NCBI RefSeq assembly: GCF_026262575.1
Contig: NZ_JAPKFL010000022.1
Span: forward strand, 28,893 to 92,892
DNA from: Streptomyces marinisediminis
GTDB taxonomy: Bacteria > Actinomycetota > Actinomycetes > Streptomycetales > Streptomycetaceae
DNA: 64,000 nucleotides
Reading direction: 5' to 3'
Part shown: positions 52,054 through 60,750 of the stretch, piece by piece
How the letters are laid out: each line of letters starts with the position of its first letter
How positions within the stretch are numbered: position 1 is the stretch's first letter
Position numbers and translations under genes: made by a program
The notes under the pieces: generated by a model
Databases searched by the model: none
Told to the model about the DNA's origin: nothing
Seen by the model: only the letters and a program-made list of their open reading frames with translations

Positions 52054-52497
52054 TCAGCCCTCGGCACCCTCGGCGCCCTCGGCGCCCTCGGCCAGCTCGA
52101 CCTGCCCGGCGACCGGGCACGTGCGCATCAGTTCGCGCAGCAGCATGCGCCGCGTGCCGGCGTCCACCCGCGGCACGTCCACCGTCACGCGGGTGGTGAA
52201 GCCGTAGCGCAGGGACCCGTCGTGGGTCAGCGCGACGTCGGCGGTGACCCGGCTGTCGGCCAGGTCGGCGCCGCCCACCTCGCTGGCCACCACGCCCAGC
52301 GTCTGGTGCAGGCACGAGGCCAAGGCCGCCGCGTAGAGCTGCTCGGGCTGCCAGGCCGGACCGCCGTCCCCGCCCCCCAGCGCGGGCGGCGCCACGACCG
52401 GCAGCGTCCGCTCGCCCCCGCCCACCCACACCCGTCCCGGCTCGCTCGCGGACTGCGCGGACGTGCGGTGCAGCGTCCGCTCCGGTGTCGTCGTCAT
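52054..52497 (-). CDS. OsmC/Ohr family peroxidase
   Basis: 147 aa. Thiol-dependent organic hydroperoxide reductase fold: YAAALASCLHQTLGVVASEVGG with the first cysteine and LMRTCPVAGQVELAEG with the second, as in Ohr. It removes lipid or fatty acid hydroperoxides, usually with lipoyl or mycothiol reductants. The C-terminus ends in three GAE repeats from a 9-bp tandem unit (CGGCGCCCT). The ATG is at 52497. It converges on the copper-type protein gene. Confidence 0.9.
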   Translation of the reverse strand: MTTTPERTLHRTSAQSASEPGRVWVGGGERTLPVVAPPALGGGDGGPAWQPEQLYAAALASCLHQTLGVVASEVGGADLADSRVTADVALTHDGSLRYGFTTRVTVDVPRVDAGTRRMLLRELMRTCPVAGQVELAEGAEGAEGAEG

Positions 52498-53232
52498 GGC
52501 GTCGCCTCCTTCGCGGGCCGCCCTCCACGGCCTGTGGACAACGCCCCGGGTCACCCCCCGCCCCCACGTGAAACCCCGCCCCGGCCCGCTGCCCCGCCGC
52601 GCCGCTCCCCGGCCCGGCCGCCCCCCGCGCGGCCCGGCGACCCGGCCCGGTGCGCCGTGGCGAGCGGCCGGTGCGGCGTCACCAGGGCACGCCGACCGAC
52701 GCCGACCGCGCGCCTCGCGCGGCCCCCACCGGCGCCCGGTGCGGCGGCCCGCGTCGACGTGCGCGCGAAACGGAGCGGAAGGCGCTCCCCCGCCCACCGT
52801 CCCGCACCACACCCCCGCGCCCCTCGACACGCCGGGGCCCGGCGCACCGGTCCCGTACGCGTCAGAGCCGGTCGCGGTGGGCACCGGGGTCAGCCCCGCC
52901 CGCCGCAGACCCCGGTCCCGCGCCCGGCAGCCGCGCCGACCACTCCGACACGCGAAGCACTCCGCCTCCGCGCCCCGCAGCCCGAACCGCCCTCGGCCAC
53001 AGCACCCGCCCCCCGACCCGACCGCGACGCCCCCGCGCCACACCGCGCGAAGCCGCCGCGTCACACTCCGCGCCATGGTCCGCCGGACCCGACGACCACC
53101 CCGACACCACACGCGACGCCGCCACCCCACCGTCACGACCCGGGCACCACACACCCGGCACCCGAAGGCCGCGCGGGCACGCCCGCCCCGGTACGACCGG
53201 TGCTGTCGGTGCCCGGTGGCAGACTCGGCGGC
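52498..53232. other. 735-bp C-rich spacer without a credible gene
   Basis: Strong C-over-G skew on the plus strand (long runs of CCC and CACC words). Every frame translates to Pro/Arg/His-rich or Gly/Arg-rich sequence with no motif, and no ribosome site precedes a plausible start except that of the DinB gene at the right end. Treated as non-coding. Confidence 0.55.
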
Positions 53233-53826
53233 ATGACGAACGAGCTGCCCAAGACCGACCTCCAGCGGTACCTGCGAGACGGCCGGGACGCGCTTCTGTG
53301 GAAGCTCGACGGACTGTCCGAGTACGACGCCCGGCGGCCGCTGACGCCGACCGGGACGAACCTGCTGGGCCTGGTCAAGCACCTGTCCGGGGTGGAGATG
53401 GGGTACTTCGGGGACGTCTTCGGGCGCCCCCTGAGCGACCCGCCCCCGTGGTTCGCGGAGCTGGGCGCCGACCCGGTGGTGGACCTGTGGGCCACGGCCG
53501 ACGAGGGCCGCGAGGAGATCGTGGCGCTGTACCGCCGGGCATGGGCGCACGCCGACGCCACCATCGCCGAGCTGCCCCTGGACGCGGTCGGGCGGGTGCC
53601 GTGGTGGCCCGCCGAGCGGGCGGAGGTGACACTCCACCGGATATTGGTGCACGTCGCAGTGGAGACGCACCGGCACGCCGGGCACGCCGACATCGGCCGC
53701 GAGCTCCTCGACGGCGCCGTGGGCCTACAGGCCCGGAACGGGAACATGGCGCCGGGTGACGCGGCGTGGTGGGCGGAGCACCACGCACGGGTGGAGCGCG
53801 CGGCCCGGGAGGCCGGGCGCGACTGA
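53233..53826 (+). CDS. DinB/DUF664 family protein
   Basis: 197 aa: MTNELPKTDLQRYLRDGRDALLWKLDGLSEYDARRPLTPTGTNLLGLVKHLSGVEMGYFGDVFGRPL and LHRILVHVAVETHRHAGHADIGRELLDGAVG, with the three-histidine metal site pattern of DUF664 (H in VKHL, H in HVAVETHRHAGH). Possible mycothiol- or other thiol-dependent S-transferase. The ATG at 53233 follows a GGTGGCAGACTCGGCGGC stretch with a weak ribosome site. A second DinB-type protein is at 33187. Confidence 0.9.
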   Translation: MTNELPKTDLQRYLRDGRDALLWKLDGLSEYDARRPLTPTGTNLLGLVKHLSGVEMGYFGDVFGRPLSDPPPWFAELGADPVVDLWATADEGREEIVALYRRAWAHADATIAELPLDAVGRVPWWPAERAEVTLHRILVHVAVETHRHAGHADIGRELLDGAVGLQARNGNMAPGDAAWWAEHHARVERAAREAGRD

Positions 53827-53878
53827 CCGCCGATGCGCCGGGCCGCGCCGGAGCGCGGCATGACCACCCGAGCGGGTG

Positions 53879-53902
53879 AAGGTTGGCGGCGCAAGGTTGA
53901 CG
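53879..53902 (+). promoter_or_regulatory. Direct repeat AAGGTTGRCG upstream of the ACP gene
   Basis: AAGGTTGGCG (53879-53888) and AAGGTTGACG (53893-53902) are spaced 14 bp apart, about 85 bp upstream of the ACP start. The second copy contains a TTGACG -35-like hexamer. Direct heptamer repeats of this kind can be activator sites; no regulator is assigned. Confidence 0.35.
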
Positions 53903-53984
53903 TTGCCGCGCCCGGGGCGGGCCCGGGGCCATGGTGGGCGTAGTGCGGCCTTCGGGCCGCCAGTCGCCGTACCGGGAGGAAGCC

Positions 53985-54260
53985 ATGGCCATGTCCGTTG
54001 CCTTCAACCTGCTGACCGACGTACTGAGGGAGACCTTCGGCCTGCCCCGCCGCAACCTCCACCCCGACGCGACCTTCGCGGAGCTGGAGATGGACTCCCT
54101 CTCCCTCACCGAGCTGATGGCCGTCATCGAGGAGCGCACGAGCCTGCGCATGAAGCGCTTCCCCGTCACCCTGACGCTCACCGAGGCCGCCGACCGCATC
54201 GACGACGCGGCCGACCTGGTCCTGGACGCCCGGGCCGCAGCCGAAGCCGCCGCCCGGTAG
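53985..54260 (+). CDS. Orphan acyl carrier protein
   Basis: 91 aa. Phosphopantetheine attachment motif EMDSLSLTELM with S38, preceded by LTDVLRETFGLPRRNLHPDATFAEL and followed by VIEERTSLRMKRFPVTLTLTEAADRI, a complete ACP four-helix pattern with an unusually basic helix II-III region. GGGAGGAAG precedes the ATG. The only neighbour that could share a pathway is the SDR 186 bp downstream. No ketosynthase or adenylation gene is nearby, so it is not part of a normal PKS or NRPS. Confidence 0.88.
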   Translation: MAMSVAFNLLTDVLRETFGLPRRNLHPDATFAELEMDSLSLTELMAVIEERTSLRMKRFPVTLTLTEAADRIDDAADLVLDARAAAEAAAR

Positions 54261-54445
54261 CCCGGGCCGCCCGCACCCGGACCGCGCCCACGGCCGACAC
54301 CGGCCACCGGGCACCGGCCACCGGGCGGGTCCGACGGGGGACGCCGCCCGCCGCGCCGGGGCGGCGTCCCCCCGTCGGACCCGCCCGGCGTGCCACCCCC
54401 CACCACCCGCCGCACGCTGGACGGACGACGCGAGTGGAGGGCTGC

Positions 54446-55192
54446 ATGGAGAGCACGGACTACGTCGACCTGCGCGGCAAGCAGGCGTTGGTCACCGGCG
54501 GCGCGCGCGGCCTGGGCGCCGCCATCACCCGGCGGCTGGCGAGCGCCGGGGCCGCCGTACGGGTCGCGGACGTACGCTGGCAGGAGGCCGAGGAGCTGTG
54601 CGACGCGCTGAAGGAGCAAGGGCACGACGCGCGCTTCGTGGAACTCGACATCCGGGAACCGGGCGCCGTGGCCGAGGCATTCACCGAGTTCGACGAGGCC
54701 GGGCAGCCGCTGGACATCCTGGTGAACAACGCGGCCGTCGACGTCTCCAAGCCCATCGAGCACCTGACGGCCGACGAGGTCACCCACGTGGTCACCACCA
54801 ACCTCCTCGGGCCGATGTACCTGTGCCTGGAGACCTACCGGCGGATGGTGGCCCGGGGCAGCGGGCACATCGTCAACATCCTCTCGACCGCCTCGCGGCG
54901 CACGTGGACGGAGGCGGCGCCCTACGCGGCCGGCAAGTCGGGCCTGCGGGCGTTCACGCACACGCTCTTCCAGGAAGCGCAGCGCGACTGCCTGGGCGTC
55001 GGCGTCACCGGGATCATCGCCGGGGGCATGCGCACGCCCTTCATCCTGGAGCGCTTCCCCGACGCGGACACCAGCAAGCTCCAGGACCCGGCGATCGTCG
55101 CGGACACCCTGCTCTACGCGCTGTCCGTCCCACCCACCAGCGCGGTGGGCGAACTCGTCGTCGTCCCGCGCAACGAGCCCTCCTGGCCGTAA
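54446..55192 (+). CDS. SDR-family oxidoreductase next to the orphan ACP
   Basis: 248 aa. NAD(P)-binding TGGARGLG (17-24), LVNNAAVDV, catalytic S147, Y160 and K164 (APYAAGKSG). FabG-like in size but the N-terminus (MESTDYVDLRGKQALVTGG) and the C-terminal MRTPFILERFPDADTSKLQDPAIVADTLLYAL are those of general SDRs. If it acts on the ACP-bound chain it would be a ketoreductase; that is inference. GGAGG lies 5 bases upstream of the ATG. Confidence 0.92.
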   Translation: MESTDYVDLRGKQALVTGGARGLGAAITRRLASAGAAVRVADVRWQEAEELCDALKEQGHDARFVELDIREPGAVAEAFTEFDEAGQPLDILVNNAAVDVSKPIEHLTADEVTHVVTTNLLGPMYLCLETYRRMVARGSGHIVNILSTASRRTWTEAAPYAAGKSGLRAFTHTLFQEAQRDCLGVGVTGIIAGGMRTPFILERFPDADTSKLQDPAIVADTLLYALSVPPTSAVGELVVVPRNEPSWP

Positions 55193-55694
55193 CCCCCGGC
55201 CCACGCGGCGCCGCCACCCCGGCACCGGCCACCACTCCACGCACCGGCGGCCCACCCCCGGCCCCCACCCCGCACCGCGCGGTAGGCCGGTGTCCGGGCC
55301 CGTCCCCGGCTCCGACCGCGTACCGGCCCCACACCCCGCCGGGCTCCCCACCGGCACCGTGGCGCACGCGTCGTCCCGCCGCGCGACGAATCCCTCCGAC
55401 CGCACCCCGCCCACCGGCCACACCGGCGAGCGACCGCTGTCCACCGCGGTCCGCGCCGAGCCATGCACCGCTACCAGTCCGCCCGCCTCAGCACGCCGGA
55501 GCCCGTCGTCGTCCCGCGCGACGAGCCGACGCGGACCGACCGGCGCGCGGTTCCACGCGGGCCCCTCTCGTCAGCCGCCACCCCGCCGCCGACCGGCACC
55601 GTGCGGCGGCGCCCGCCCACAGCCCACACCGGGCCGCGTGGCGGGTCCACCCGTGCCGCGCCGGGCGGTGGGCGGCGAGGCGTCCCGGACCGGG
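55193..55694. other. 502-bp C-rich spacer with recurring GTCGTCCCGC words
   Basis: No credible gene. A 24-bp stretch of the SDR 3' end (55156-55179) recurs with one mismatch at 55504-55527, and a looser copy lies at 55369-55389. Otherwise Pro/Thr/Arg-rich in translation. Confidence 0.55.
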
Positions 55695-56504
55695 TCACGC
55701 GGCGGCGGGCGGCTCCGGGGTGATGAGCACGAAGTCGGCGCCCGCCGGGTCCACGCACACGGCAACGCGGCCCACGCCCTCCGCGTCCTCCGGCCCCATC
55801 TGGAGCGTGCCGCCGTGCTCGGTGACGCGGGCCACCGCCGCGTCGCAGTCGCTCACGGCGAACACGGGGTGCCAGTAGGCGCGTCCGCCCGTCGCCGTCA
55901 GCGCCTCGGCGGGCAGCTCCATGATCCCGCCTTGCATGCGCTCCTCCGGCTGTCCGGCCGGGGTGACGAGCTCGTACGTGCCCCCGTCGCCGGGCATCTG
56001 CATGGCCGTCGTCGTCCACCCGAACAGCTCGCCGTAGAAGCGCTTGGCCCCGGCCGCGTCGGAGGTGTACAGCTCCGTCCAGCTCAGGCTGCCCGGCTCG
56101 TCGGCGGCCCCCAGACCCGCCGTGTTGCCCGGCTGCCACACCGCGAACTGGCCGCCCTGCGGGTCGGAGAACTGGGCCATCCGGCCCTCCTCGCCCACGT
56201 CGAACGGGGCCACCCGCACCGTGCCGCCGAGCCGCTCCACGTCCCGCGCCGCCGCCTCGGCGTCCGCGGTGTGGAAGTAGACCATCCAGGCCGGCCTGGC
56301 TCCCTGCTCGTCCAGGCCGCCGACCGCGGCCACCGGCCTGCCGCCGAGCCGGAAGACGGCGTACCGGCCACCCTCGTCACCCTCGGCGACCGTCTCCGTC
56401 TCCCAGCCGAAGACGGCGCCGTAGAAGCGGCCGGCCGCGTCGACGTCCGGCGCGCCGAGGTCCAGCCAGGAAGGCGAGCCGGGCACGAAGTCCGTAGTGA
56501 TCAT
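55695..56504 (-). CDS. VOC (glyoxalase) family protein, two domains
   Basis: 269 aa with two VOC units: PSWLDLGAPDVDAAGRFYGAVFGWETET and LSWTELYTSDAAGAKRFYGELFGWTTT. Related in layout to the VOC protein at 40342 but clearly divergent in sequence. A function such as toxin binding or glyoxalase activity is not assignable. The ATG at 56504 has AAGGGG 6-7 bases upstream and is preferred over an upstream start at 56546. Confidence 0.9.
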   Translation of the reverse strand: MITTDFVPGSPSWLDLGAPDVDAAGRFYGAVFGWETETVAEGDEGGRYAVFRLGGRPVAAVGGLDEQGARPAWMVYFHTADAEAAARDVERLGGTVRVAPFDVGEEGRMAQFSDPQGGQFAVWQPGNTAGLGAADEPGSLSWTELYTSDAAGAKRFYGELFGWTTTAMQMPGDGGTYELVTPAGQPEERMQGGIMELPAEALTATGGRAYWHPVFAVSDCDAAVARVTEHGGTLQMGPEDAEGVGRVAVCVDPAGADFVLITPEPPAAA

Positions 56505-56928
56505 GGCGATCCCCTTCGCATCGATCCCTACGCCCCAGGCTCCCACTCACCACTGACACCCGCCTCCCGGCGCCGCGGGGCCCGCCCCACCGCGGCCACG
56601 AGCGCCCGCACACCGGCCGCACATCCGCCCCGGCGCGCCGCACGCGTCGTCAGCGACGACCGCGCATCTCGTCCATGACGCGCCGCAGCGCGCGCAGCCA
56701 CGCCGCCGGACGCCGGCCGGGCACCGCCCCGTGCCCGGAACGGCGGCGCGCGCCACGCGGCGGGGCGCCACGCGGCGCGCCGCCCGGCCGGCACCGGCGG
56801 CACCGAGGCGCGCCCGAACGCGCCCACGGCGCGCCGCCCCACCCCCGCCACACGGGCGGGAGACGGAGCAGGCGCGCCGCCGTCAGGACGAGAGCGGCGC
56901 GGGGCCCGGCGGGCCCCGCGCCGCGGGC
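56505..56928. other. Spacer with a terminator and no credible gene
   Basis: 424 bp. High-GC filler translating to Arg/Ala/Pro-rich peptides; a perfect hairpin lies at its right end, after the gene at 56929. Confidence 0.55.
56895..56923 (-). terminator. Hairpin terminator after the 126-aa protein gene
   Basis: CGGCGCGGGGCCC (56895-56907) pairs perfectly with 56911-56923 around a 3-base loop, 6 bp past the stop codon read on the minus strand. Confidence 0.75.
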
Positions 56929-57309
56929 TCAGTGATCGGAGTAGCTGAAGTCCCCCACCGTCCAGGCGCTCACGTCCTTGATGGCGATGCGGTACATCCC
57001 TCCCGTCTCCGGGATGCCGACCGTGCCCTGGAGGATGCGGGCGACGTGGAAGTGCAGGTAGGCGGGGGGTGTGGTCGCGGCTCCCCGCGGCCCGCCGTCG
57101 TCCGGCCCCCCGAGGAAGGTGTCGGCGAAGGGGCGGAGGCGTTCGGAGTCCCGCAGGACCTCGGCCACGCGCTCGCGCCACATCGCCTCGGGCGCCAGGC
57201 GGCCGGTGATGACGGCCCCGTGCGCTACGACGGTGAGGGACATCTGGTTGGTGCGCTCCGACTCCACCATGGCGGCGATGCCGACGAGCAGCTCATCAGC
57301 GTTGGACAT
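56929..57309 (-). CDS. Conserved hypothetical protein, possibly GvpU-like
   Basis: 126 aa: MSNADELLVGIAAMVESERTNQMSLTVVAHGAVITGRLAPEAMWRERVAEVLRDSERLRPF and AYLHFHVARILQGTVGIPETGGMYRIAIKDVSAWTVGDFSYSD. The first half resembles the gas-vesicle accessory GvpU pattern (short helix, then a beta hairpin with GAVITG), but no gvp genes are near and the match is from memory only. Function unknown. It ends in a strong terminator. Confidence 0.75.
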   Translation of the reverse strand: MSNADELLVGIAAMVESERTNQMSLTVVAHGAVITGRLAPEAMWRERVAEVLRDSERLRPFADTFLGGPDDGGPRGAATTPPAYLHFHVARILQGTVGIPETGGMYRIAIKDVSAWTVGDFSYSDH

Positions 57310-57405
57310 GACCGCTGATGCTATACGGCCGCGCCCCGGCCCCGCGCGGGGACGGGGTCGCCCGAACCCGCGCGGGGCGGCCGGGGCACGCGGGCGAGCC
57401 GTCCG

Positions 57406-57723
57406 CTACCGGGTCGGTCGCTCGTGCGGCGTGGTCCCCAGGAACGCCTCCGCCTCCTGAAGAGGGGAGAGTTCGGGCGCCGGGGCGGGTGCGGCGGCCT
57501 GGCAGGTGAAGCCGAGCCGGGTCAGCGCCCTGCTCACCTCGCCGGAGGTGAAGTCCCGGCGGTCCTGCCCGGTGATCACCTCTCCGACCTGCTTGACGGG
57601 GTAGGTCCGGCGGCCGATGGTCACGGACTCCCCGGCCAGGGGCTCGGGCTTGACACCCTTCATCGCCTGCTGGACATCGTTCTTGAGCAGGTAGAAGGGG
57701 GAGTGGGCGATGACGCAGCGCAT
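57406..57723 (-). CDS. Conserved streptomycete hypothetical protein
   Basis: 105 aa: MRCVIAHSPFYLLKNDVQQAMKGVKPEPLAGESVTIGRRTYPVKQVGEVITGQDRRDFTSGEVSRALTRLGFTC, then an Ala/Pro linker and a short acidic helix. The N-terminal 75 residues look like a compact folded domain found repeatedly in Streptomyces genomes; function unknown to me. It lies downstream of the DEAD-box helicase on the same strand and might be co-regulated with it. Confidence 0.85.
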   Translation of the reverse strand: MRCVIAHSPFYLLKNDVQQAMKGVKPEPLAGESVTIGRRTYPVKQVGEVITGQDRRDFTSGEVSRALTRLGFTCQAAAPAPAPELSPLQEAEAFLGTTPHERPTR

Positions 57724-57896
57724 AGTGCCTCAACAGTGTCGAAGGGGGCGGTGGGAGGGCTGGCGACGGTGCGAGGCGGCCGGCGTGGAAGCGGACCCGT
57801 GCGGGCGGCCGTGCCCCACGCCCGCGGGTGGCGCGTCGTCCCGGCGCGCCACCCGGCGGCGTGTGCGCGGTCGCCGGACCACACCGGCGACCGCCC

Positions 57897-59381
57897 CTAC
57901 GCCGTGCCGCGCGGGGCGGAGCGGCGGCGTCCCTGCGCGGGGCGGCCGCGCCGTCCGCGCCGGGCGGAGTCGGGGCGTCCGGTCGGCGCGGCGACCGGGG
58001 CGGCGATCGTGACGGGGACGCCGGAGGGCGCCTGGGCCCCGGTGATGCGGCTCAGCTCGGCCTCTCCCGACCGGACCTGGCTCACCTGCGCCGTGACCCC
58101 GGCGTCCACCATCAGACGCCGCACCTCGCGGCGCTGCTCGGGCAGGACCAGGGTGACCACGGTGCCCGACTCGCCGGCGCGGGCCGTGCGGCCCCCGCGG
58201 TGCAGGTAGTCCTTCGGGTCGGTGGGCGGGTCGACGTTGACGACCAGGCCGAGGTCGTCGACGTGGATGCCGCGGGCCGCGACGTTGGTGGCCACCAGCA
58301 CGTTGACCTGACCGGACTTGAACTGGCCGAGGGTGCGGGTGCGCTGGGACTGCGACTTGCCGCCGTGCAGGGCCACGGCGCGCACCCCGGAGGCCAGCAG
58401 CGCCTTGGCCAGCCGGTCCACCGCGTGCTTGGTGTCCAGGAACATGATCACTCGCCCCTCACGGGCGGCGATCTCCGTGGTGACGGTGCGCTTGTCGGCC
58501 TCGTGCACGTGCAGCACATGGTGCTCCATCGTGGTGACCGCGCCCGCGGGCGGATCGACGGAGTGGACCACCGGATCGGTGAGGTAGCGGCGGACCAGCA
58601 GGTTGACGTTGCGGTCCAGCGTCGCGGAGAACAGCAGGTGCTGCCCGCCGGGCCGCACCTGGTCGAGCAGGCGGGTGACCTGGGGCATGAAGCCCATGTC
58701 GGCCATCTGGTCCGCCTCGTCCAGCACGGTGATGTCCACCTCGTCCAGCAGGCAGTCGCCCCGGTCGAGCAGGTCCTTGAGCCGGCCGGGCGTCGCGACG
58801 ACGACCTCGGCACCGGCCCGCAGCGCACTCGCCTGACGGCCGATGGACAGGCCGCCGACGACGGTGGCCAGCCGCAGGTGCAGGGAGCGGGCGTAGGGGG
58901 CGAGCGCGTCGGTGACCTGCTGGGCCAGCTCGCGGGTGGGCACGAGCACCAGGGCGAACGGCTTGCGCGGTTCGGCGCGCCGACCCGCCGTGCGGGCCAG
59001 CAGCGCGAGCCCGAAGGCGAGCGTCTTGCCCGAACCCGTGCGGCCACGGCCCAGCACGTCCCGGCCGGCCAGCGAGTTCGGCAGCGTGGCCGCCTGGATC
59101 GGGAAGGGGACGGTCATGCCGGCCGAGCGCAGCGCGGCCAGCAGCGGGGCGGGCAGGTCGAGGTCGGCGAACGCCTCGACGGCGGGCAGGGGGGCCGTCG
59201 CGGAGACCGGGAGCGCGAACTCACCCTGCGGGGCCGCGGAACGGGGTCCCCGCCCGGTCGCGACCGAGCGGGACGGCGCCCGGCGGCGGGCCGGACCCTG
59301 CGGGCGGCCGCGCCCGCCCCGGTGGGAACCGGAGGCGGAGGCGCGGGAAGAACTCTCGCTGGTGCGAGCAGTGCGGTTCAT
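57897..59381 (-). CDS. DEAD-box ATP-dependent RNA helicase
   Basis: 494 aa. After a Ser/Arg/Gly-rich N-terminus (about 100 residues), all helicase motifs are present: Q motif region PFPIQAATL, I GRTGSGKT, Ia PTRELAQQ, Ib TPGR, II DEAD, III SAT, V VATNVAARGIHV and VI HRGGRTARAG. The C-terminus is basic (RRGRRGRPAQGRRRSAPRG), probably RNA-binding. A likely role is in ribosome assembly or cold adaptation, as the cold-shock protein gene is just upstream. The ATG at 59381 has GAGGAAGG 7 bases upstream. Confidence 0.95.
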   Translation of the reverse strand: MNRTARTSESSSRASASGSHRGGRGRPQGPARRRAPSRSVATGRGPRSAAPQGEFALPVSATAPLPAVEAFADLDLPAPLLAALRSAGMTVPFPIQAATLPNSLAGRDVLGRGRTGSGKTLAFGLALLARTAGRRAEPRKPFALVLVPTRELAQQVTDALAPYARSLHLRLATVVGGLSIGRQASALRAGAEVVVATPGRLKDLLDRGDCLLDEVDITVLDEADQMADMGFMPQVTRLLDQVRPGGQHLLFSATLDRNVNLLVRRYLTDPVVHSVDPPAGAVTTMEHHVLHVHEADKRTVTTEIAAREGRVIMFLDTKHAVDRLAKALLASGVRAVALHGGKSQSQRTRTLGQFKSGQVNVLVATNVAARGIHVDDLGLVVNVDPPTDPKDYLHRGGRTARAGESGTVVTLVLPEQRREVRRLMVDAGVTAQVSQVRSGEAELSRITGAQAPSGVPVTIAAPVAAPTGRPDSARRGRRGRPAQGRRRSAPRGTA

Positions 59382-59735
59382 GGAGAACCTTCCTCGATGC
59401 GGCACGCTTCGAGGAATCTCCTCAGCCAACGGGTGAACCGCGGGAGAATTTCGCAAGAACGAGCCGGGGAAAGGGCGAGGGGCGTCTGGCCGTACACGGC
59501 CACCGGCTCGCCTGGAGAATGGGCGCCGGAACACGAGCCGAAAGCGGGGCCCGGCACTCCGTCGCGGGGGCCGGGGCGCGATCCGCCCGGCCCGACCTGT
59601 GCATTACTGGCGGAACCTACCGCCGGTCAACACCCCGCACGCGCGTCCGACCGAAGCCGGAAGCGCGGCGGGCAAAGCAACGGGCTGGGACCCGCACCCG
59701 AGGTGCGGGCCCCAGCCACGTCACACGCCTCAGCG
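59382..59735. other. Region between the cold-shock gene and the helicase
   Basis: 354 bp on the leader side of the helicase. It contains the cold-shock terminator (59683-59717) and near the helicase start a less GC-rich segment (59400-59460), the likely helicase leader or promoter. No gene is visible. Confidence 0.55.
59683..59717 (-). terminator. Hairpin terminator after the cold-shock gene
   Basis: GGCTGGG-A-CCCGCACC (59683-59698) pairs with GGTGCGGG-C-CCCAGCC (59702-59717) with one mismatch and a 3-base loop, 18 bp past the stop. Confidence 0.8.
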
Positions 59736-59939
59736 TCAGGCAGGAACGATGTTCTCGGCCTGCGGGCCCTTCTGGCCCTGCGTGACGTCGAAGTTCACCT
59801 TCTGGCCTTCGTGCAGCTCACGGAAGCCGGACGCGGCGATGTTCGAGTAGTGGGCGAACACGTCAGCGCCGCCACCGTCCTGCTCGATGAAGCCGAAGCC
59901 CTTTTCCGCGTTGAACCACTTAACGGTGCCAGATGCCAT
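59736..59939 (-). CDS. Cold-shock protein (CspA family)
   Basis: 67 aa: MASGTVKWFNAEKGFGFIEQDGGGADVFAHYSNIAASGFRELHEGQKVNFDVTQGQKGPQAENIVPA, with RNP1 KGFGFI and RNP2 DVFAHY. Single-stranded nucleic acid-binding RNA chaperone. AAGGAG lies upstream of the ATG at 59939. A long leader runs to a -10-like TACGCT at 60108-60103, which would make a roughly 155-nt 5' UTR as in other csp genes. Confidence 0.97.
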   Translation of the reverse strand: MASGTVKWFNAEKGFGFIEQDGGGADVFAHYSNIAASGFRELHEGQKVNFDVTQGQKGPQAENIVPA

Positions 59940-60102
59940 ACGAGAATCTCCTTCGGGGGCAGTGCCCGGAGCCCGCACCTTACGGACCCCGGAGTCGCTG
60001 CAATGATTTCCCCTCCGGATGACCCGGAATTGAAAAGGCGCTCACCGATGGATCCGGCCAGCGCAACTGAAATCTTTGGGAACCACAACTGCAACTGATC
60101 CG

Positions 60103-60108
60103 AGCGTA
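60103..60108 (-). promoter_or_regulatory. Candidate -10 (TACGCT) of the cold-shock gene
   Basis: TACGCT on the minus strand (60108-60103), in a less GC-rich stretch; would start transcription near 60096. No clear -35. Confidence 0.35.
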
Positions 60109-60572
60109 GCACGGACCGGCCGGGCGACACGAGGAGATTCCCGCCACACGGGTCACACGGAAAATTCTGGCAGCTCATTTCCCGAATTTCTGCACCGGCC
60201 ACGAGAGATATCCGTCCGCGGTCGACGGACACCTGCTCCCCCGGCGCCCGGCCGCACCGCACGGCGCGACCACGGGACACCGAAGCGGCCCGGCCGCCGC
60301 AGCGACCCACCCCCCGAAGCGACCCCGCCCCAGCGCCCGCCCCAGCCCCCGGACCGTGCGCTCCCGAAGCCGCACCGGACGACCGAAACCACACACCCCC
60401 GTAACAGCACCGCTGGCCGCTGGTGCCGCGTCAACCGGAGTTCGCCCCAAAGCGGCAAGGCCGCCCCGCGTGCCCCAGCCGTCGAAGCCCTCCCCACCCA
60501 GAGCACCACCAGTTCACCCCCGCCCCGGAGCGACCCCACCCTCAAACCCGCACCGGCGACCGGGCGGCGCGT

Positions 60573-60750
60573 GCGACCGAAGCGCCGCACCGGGGGCCGA
60601 AGCCGCACCCGGGGGCCGGAGCGGGTGCGGGCGACCGAACCCGCACCCTCCCCCGGGGGCCGGGGCTGCGCATGCGACCGAACCCGCACGGCGGGGGACT
60701 GAAGCCGCACCCGCGGGGCGCAGCGGCCGCGTGCGACCGGGGCCACACCC
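60573..60750. repeat. Dispersed short repeats RCCGAAS(C)CCGCAC
   Basis: At least five copies of GACCGAA(C/G)CCGCAC-like words, interleaved with GGGGGCCG, occur within 180 bp; further single copies lie near 60370. The spacing is irregular. Confidence 0.65.

Noticed and set aside
52862..53161. 99-codon frame on the minus strand in the C-rich spacer
   Set aside because: Composition is Gly/Arg-rich, no ribosome site or recognisable motif; not reported as a gene.
53985..55192. Part of a type II polyketide or fatty acid gene cluster
   Set aside because: Only an ACP and one SDR are present; no ketosynthase, chain-length factor or acyltransferase in the neighbourhood.
55400..55440. HTGERP-like words (also near 57880) hinting at zinc fingers
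   Set aside because: Isolated short words in C-rich spacers; no C2H2 ligands around them. Coincidence of CAC-ACC-GGC content.
56929..57309. Firm call as gas-vesicle protein GvpU
   Set aside because: No other gvp gene is in the window and the similarity is limited to a short N-terminal pattern; kept as a possibility only.
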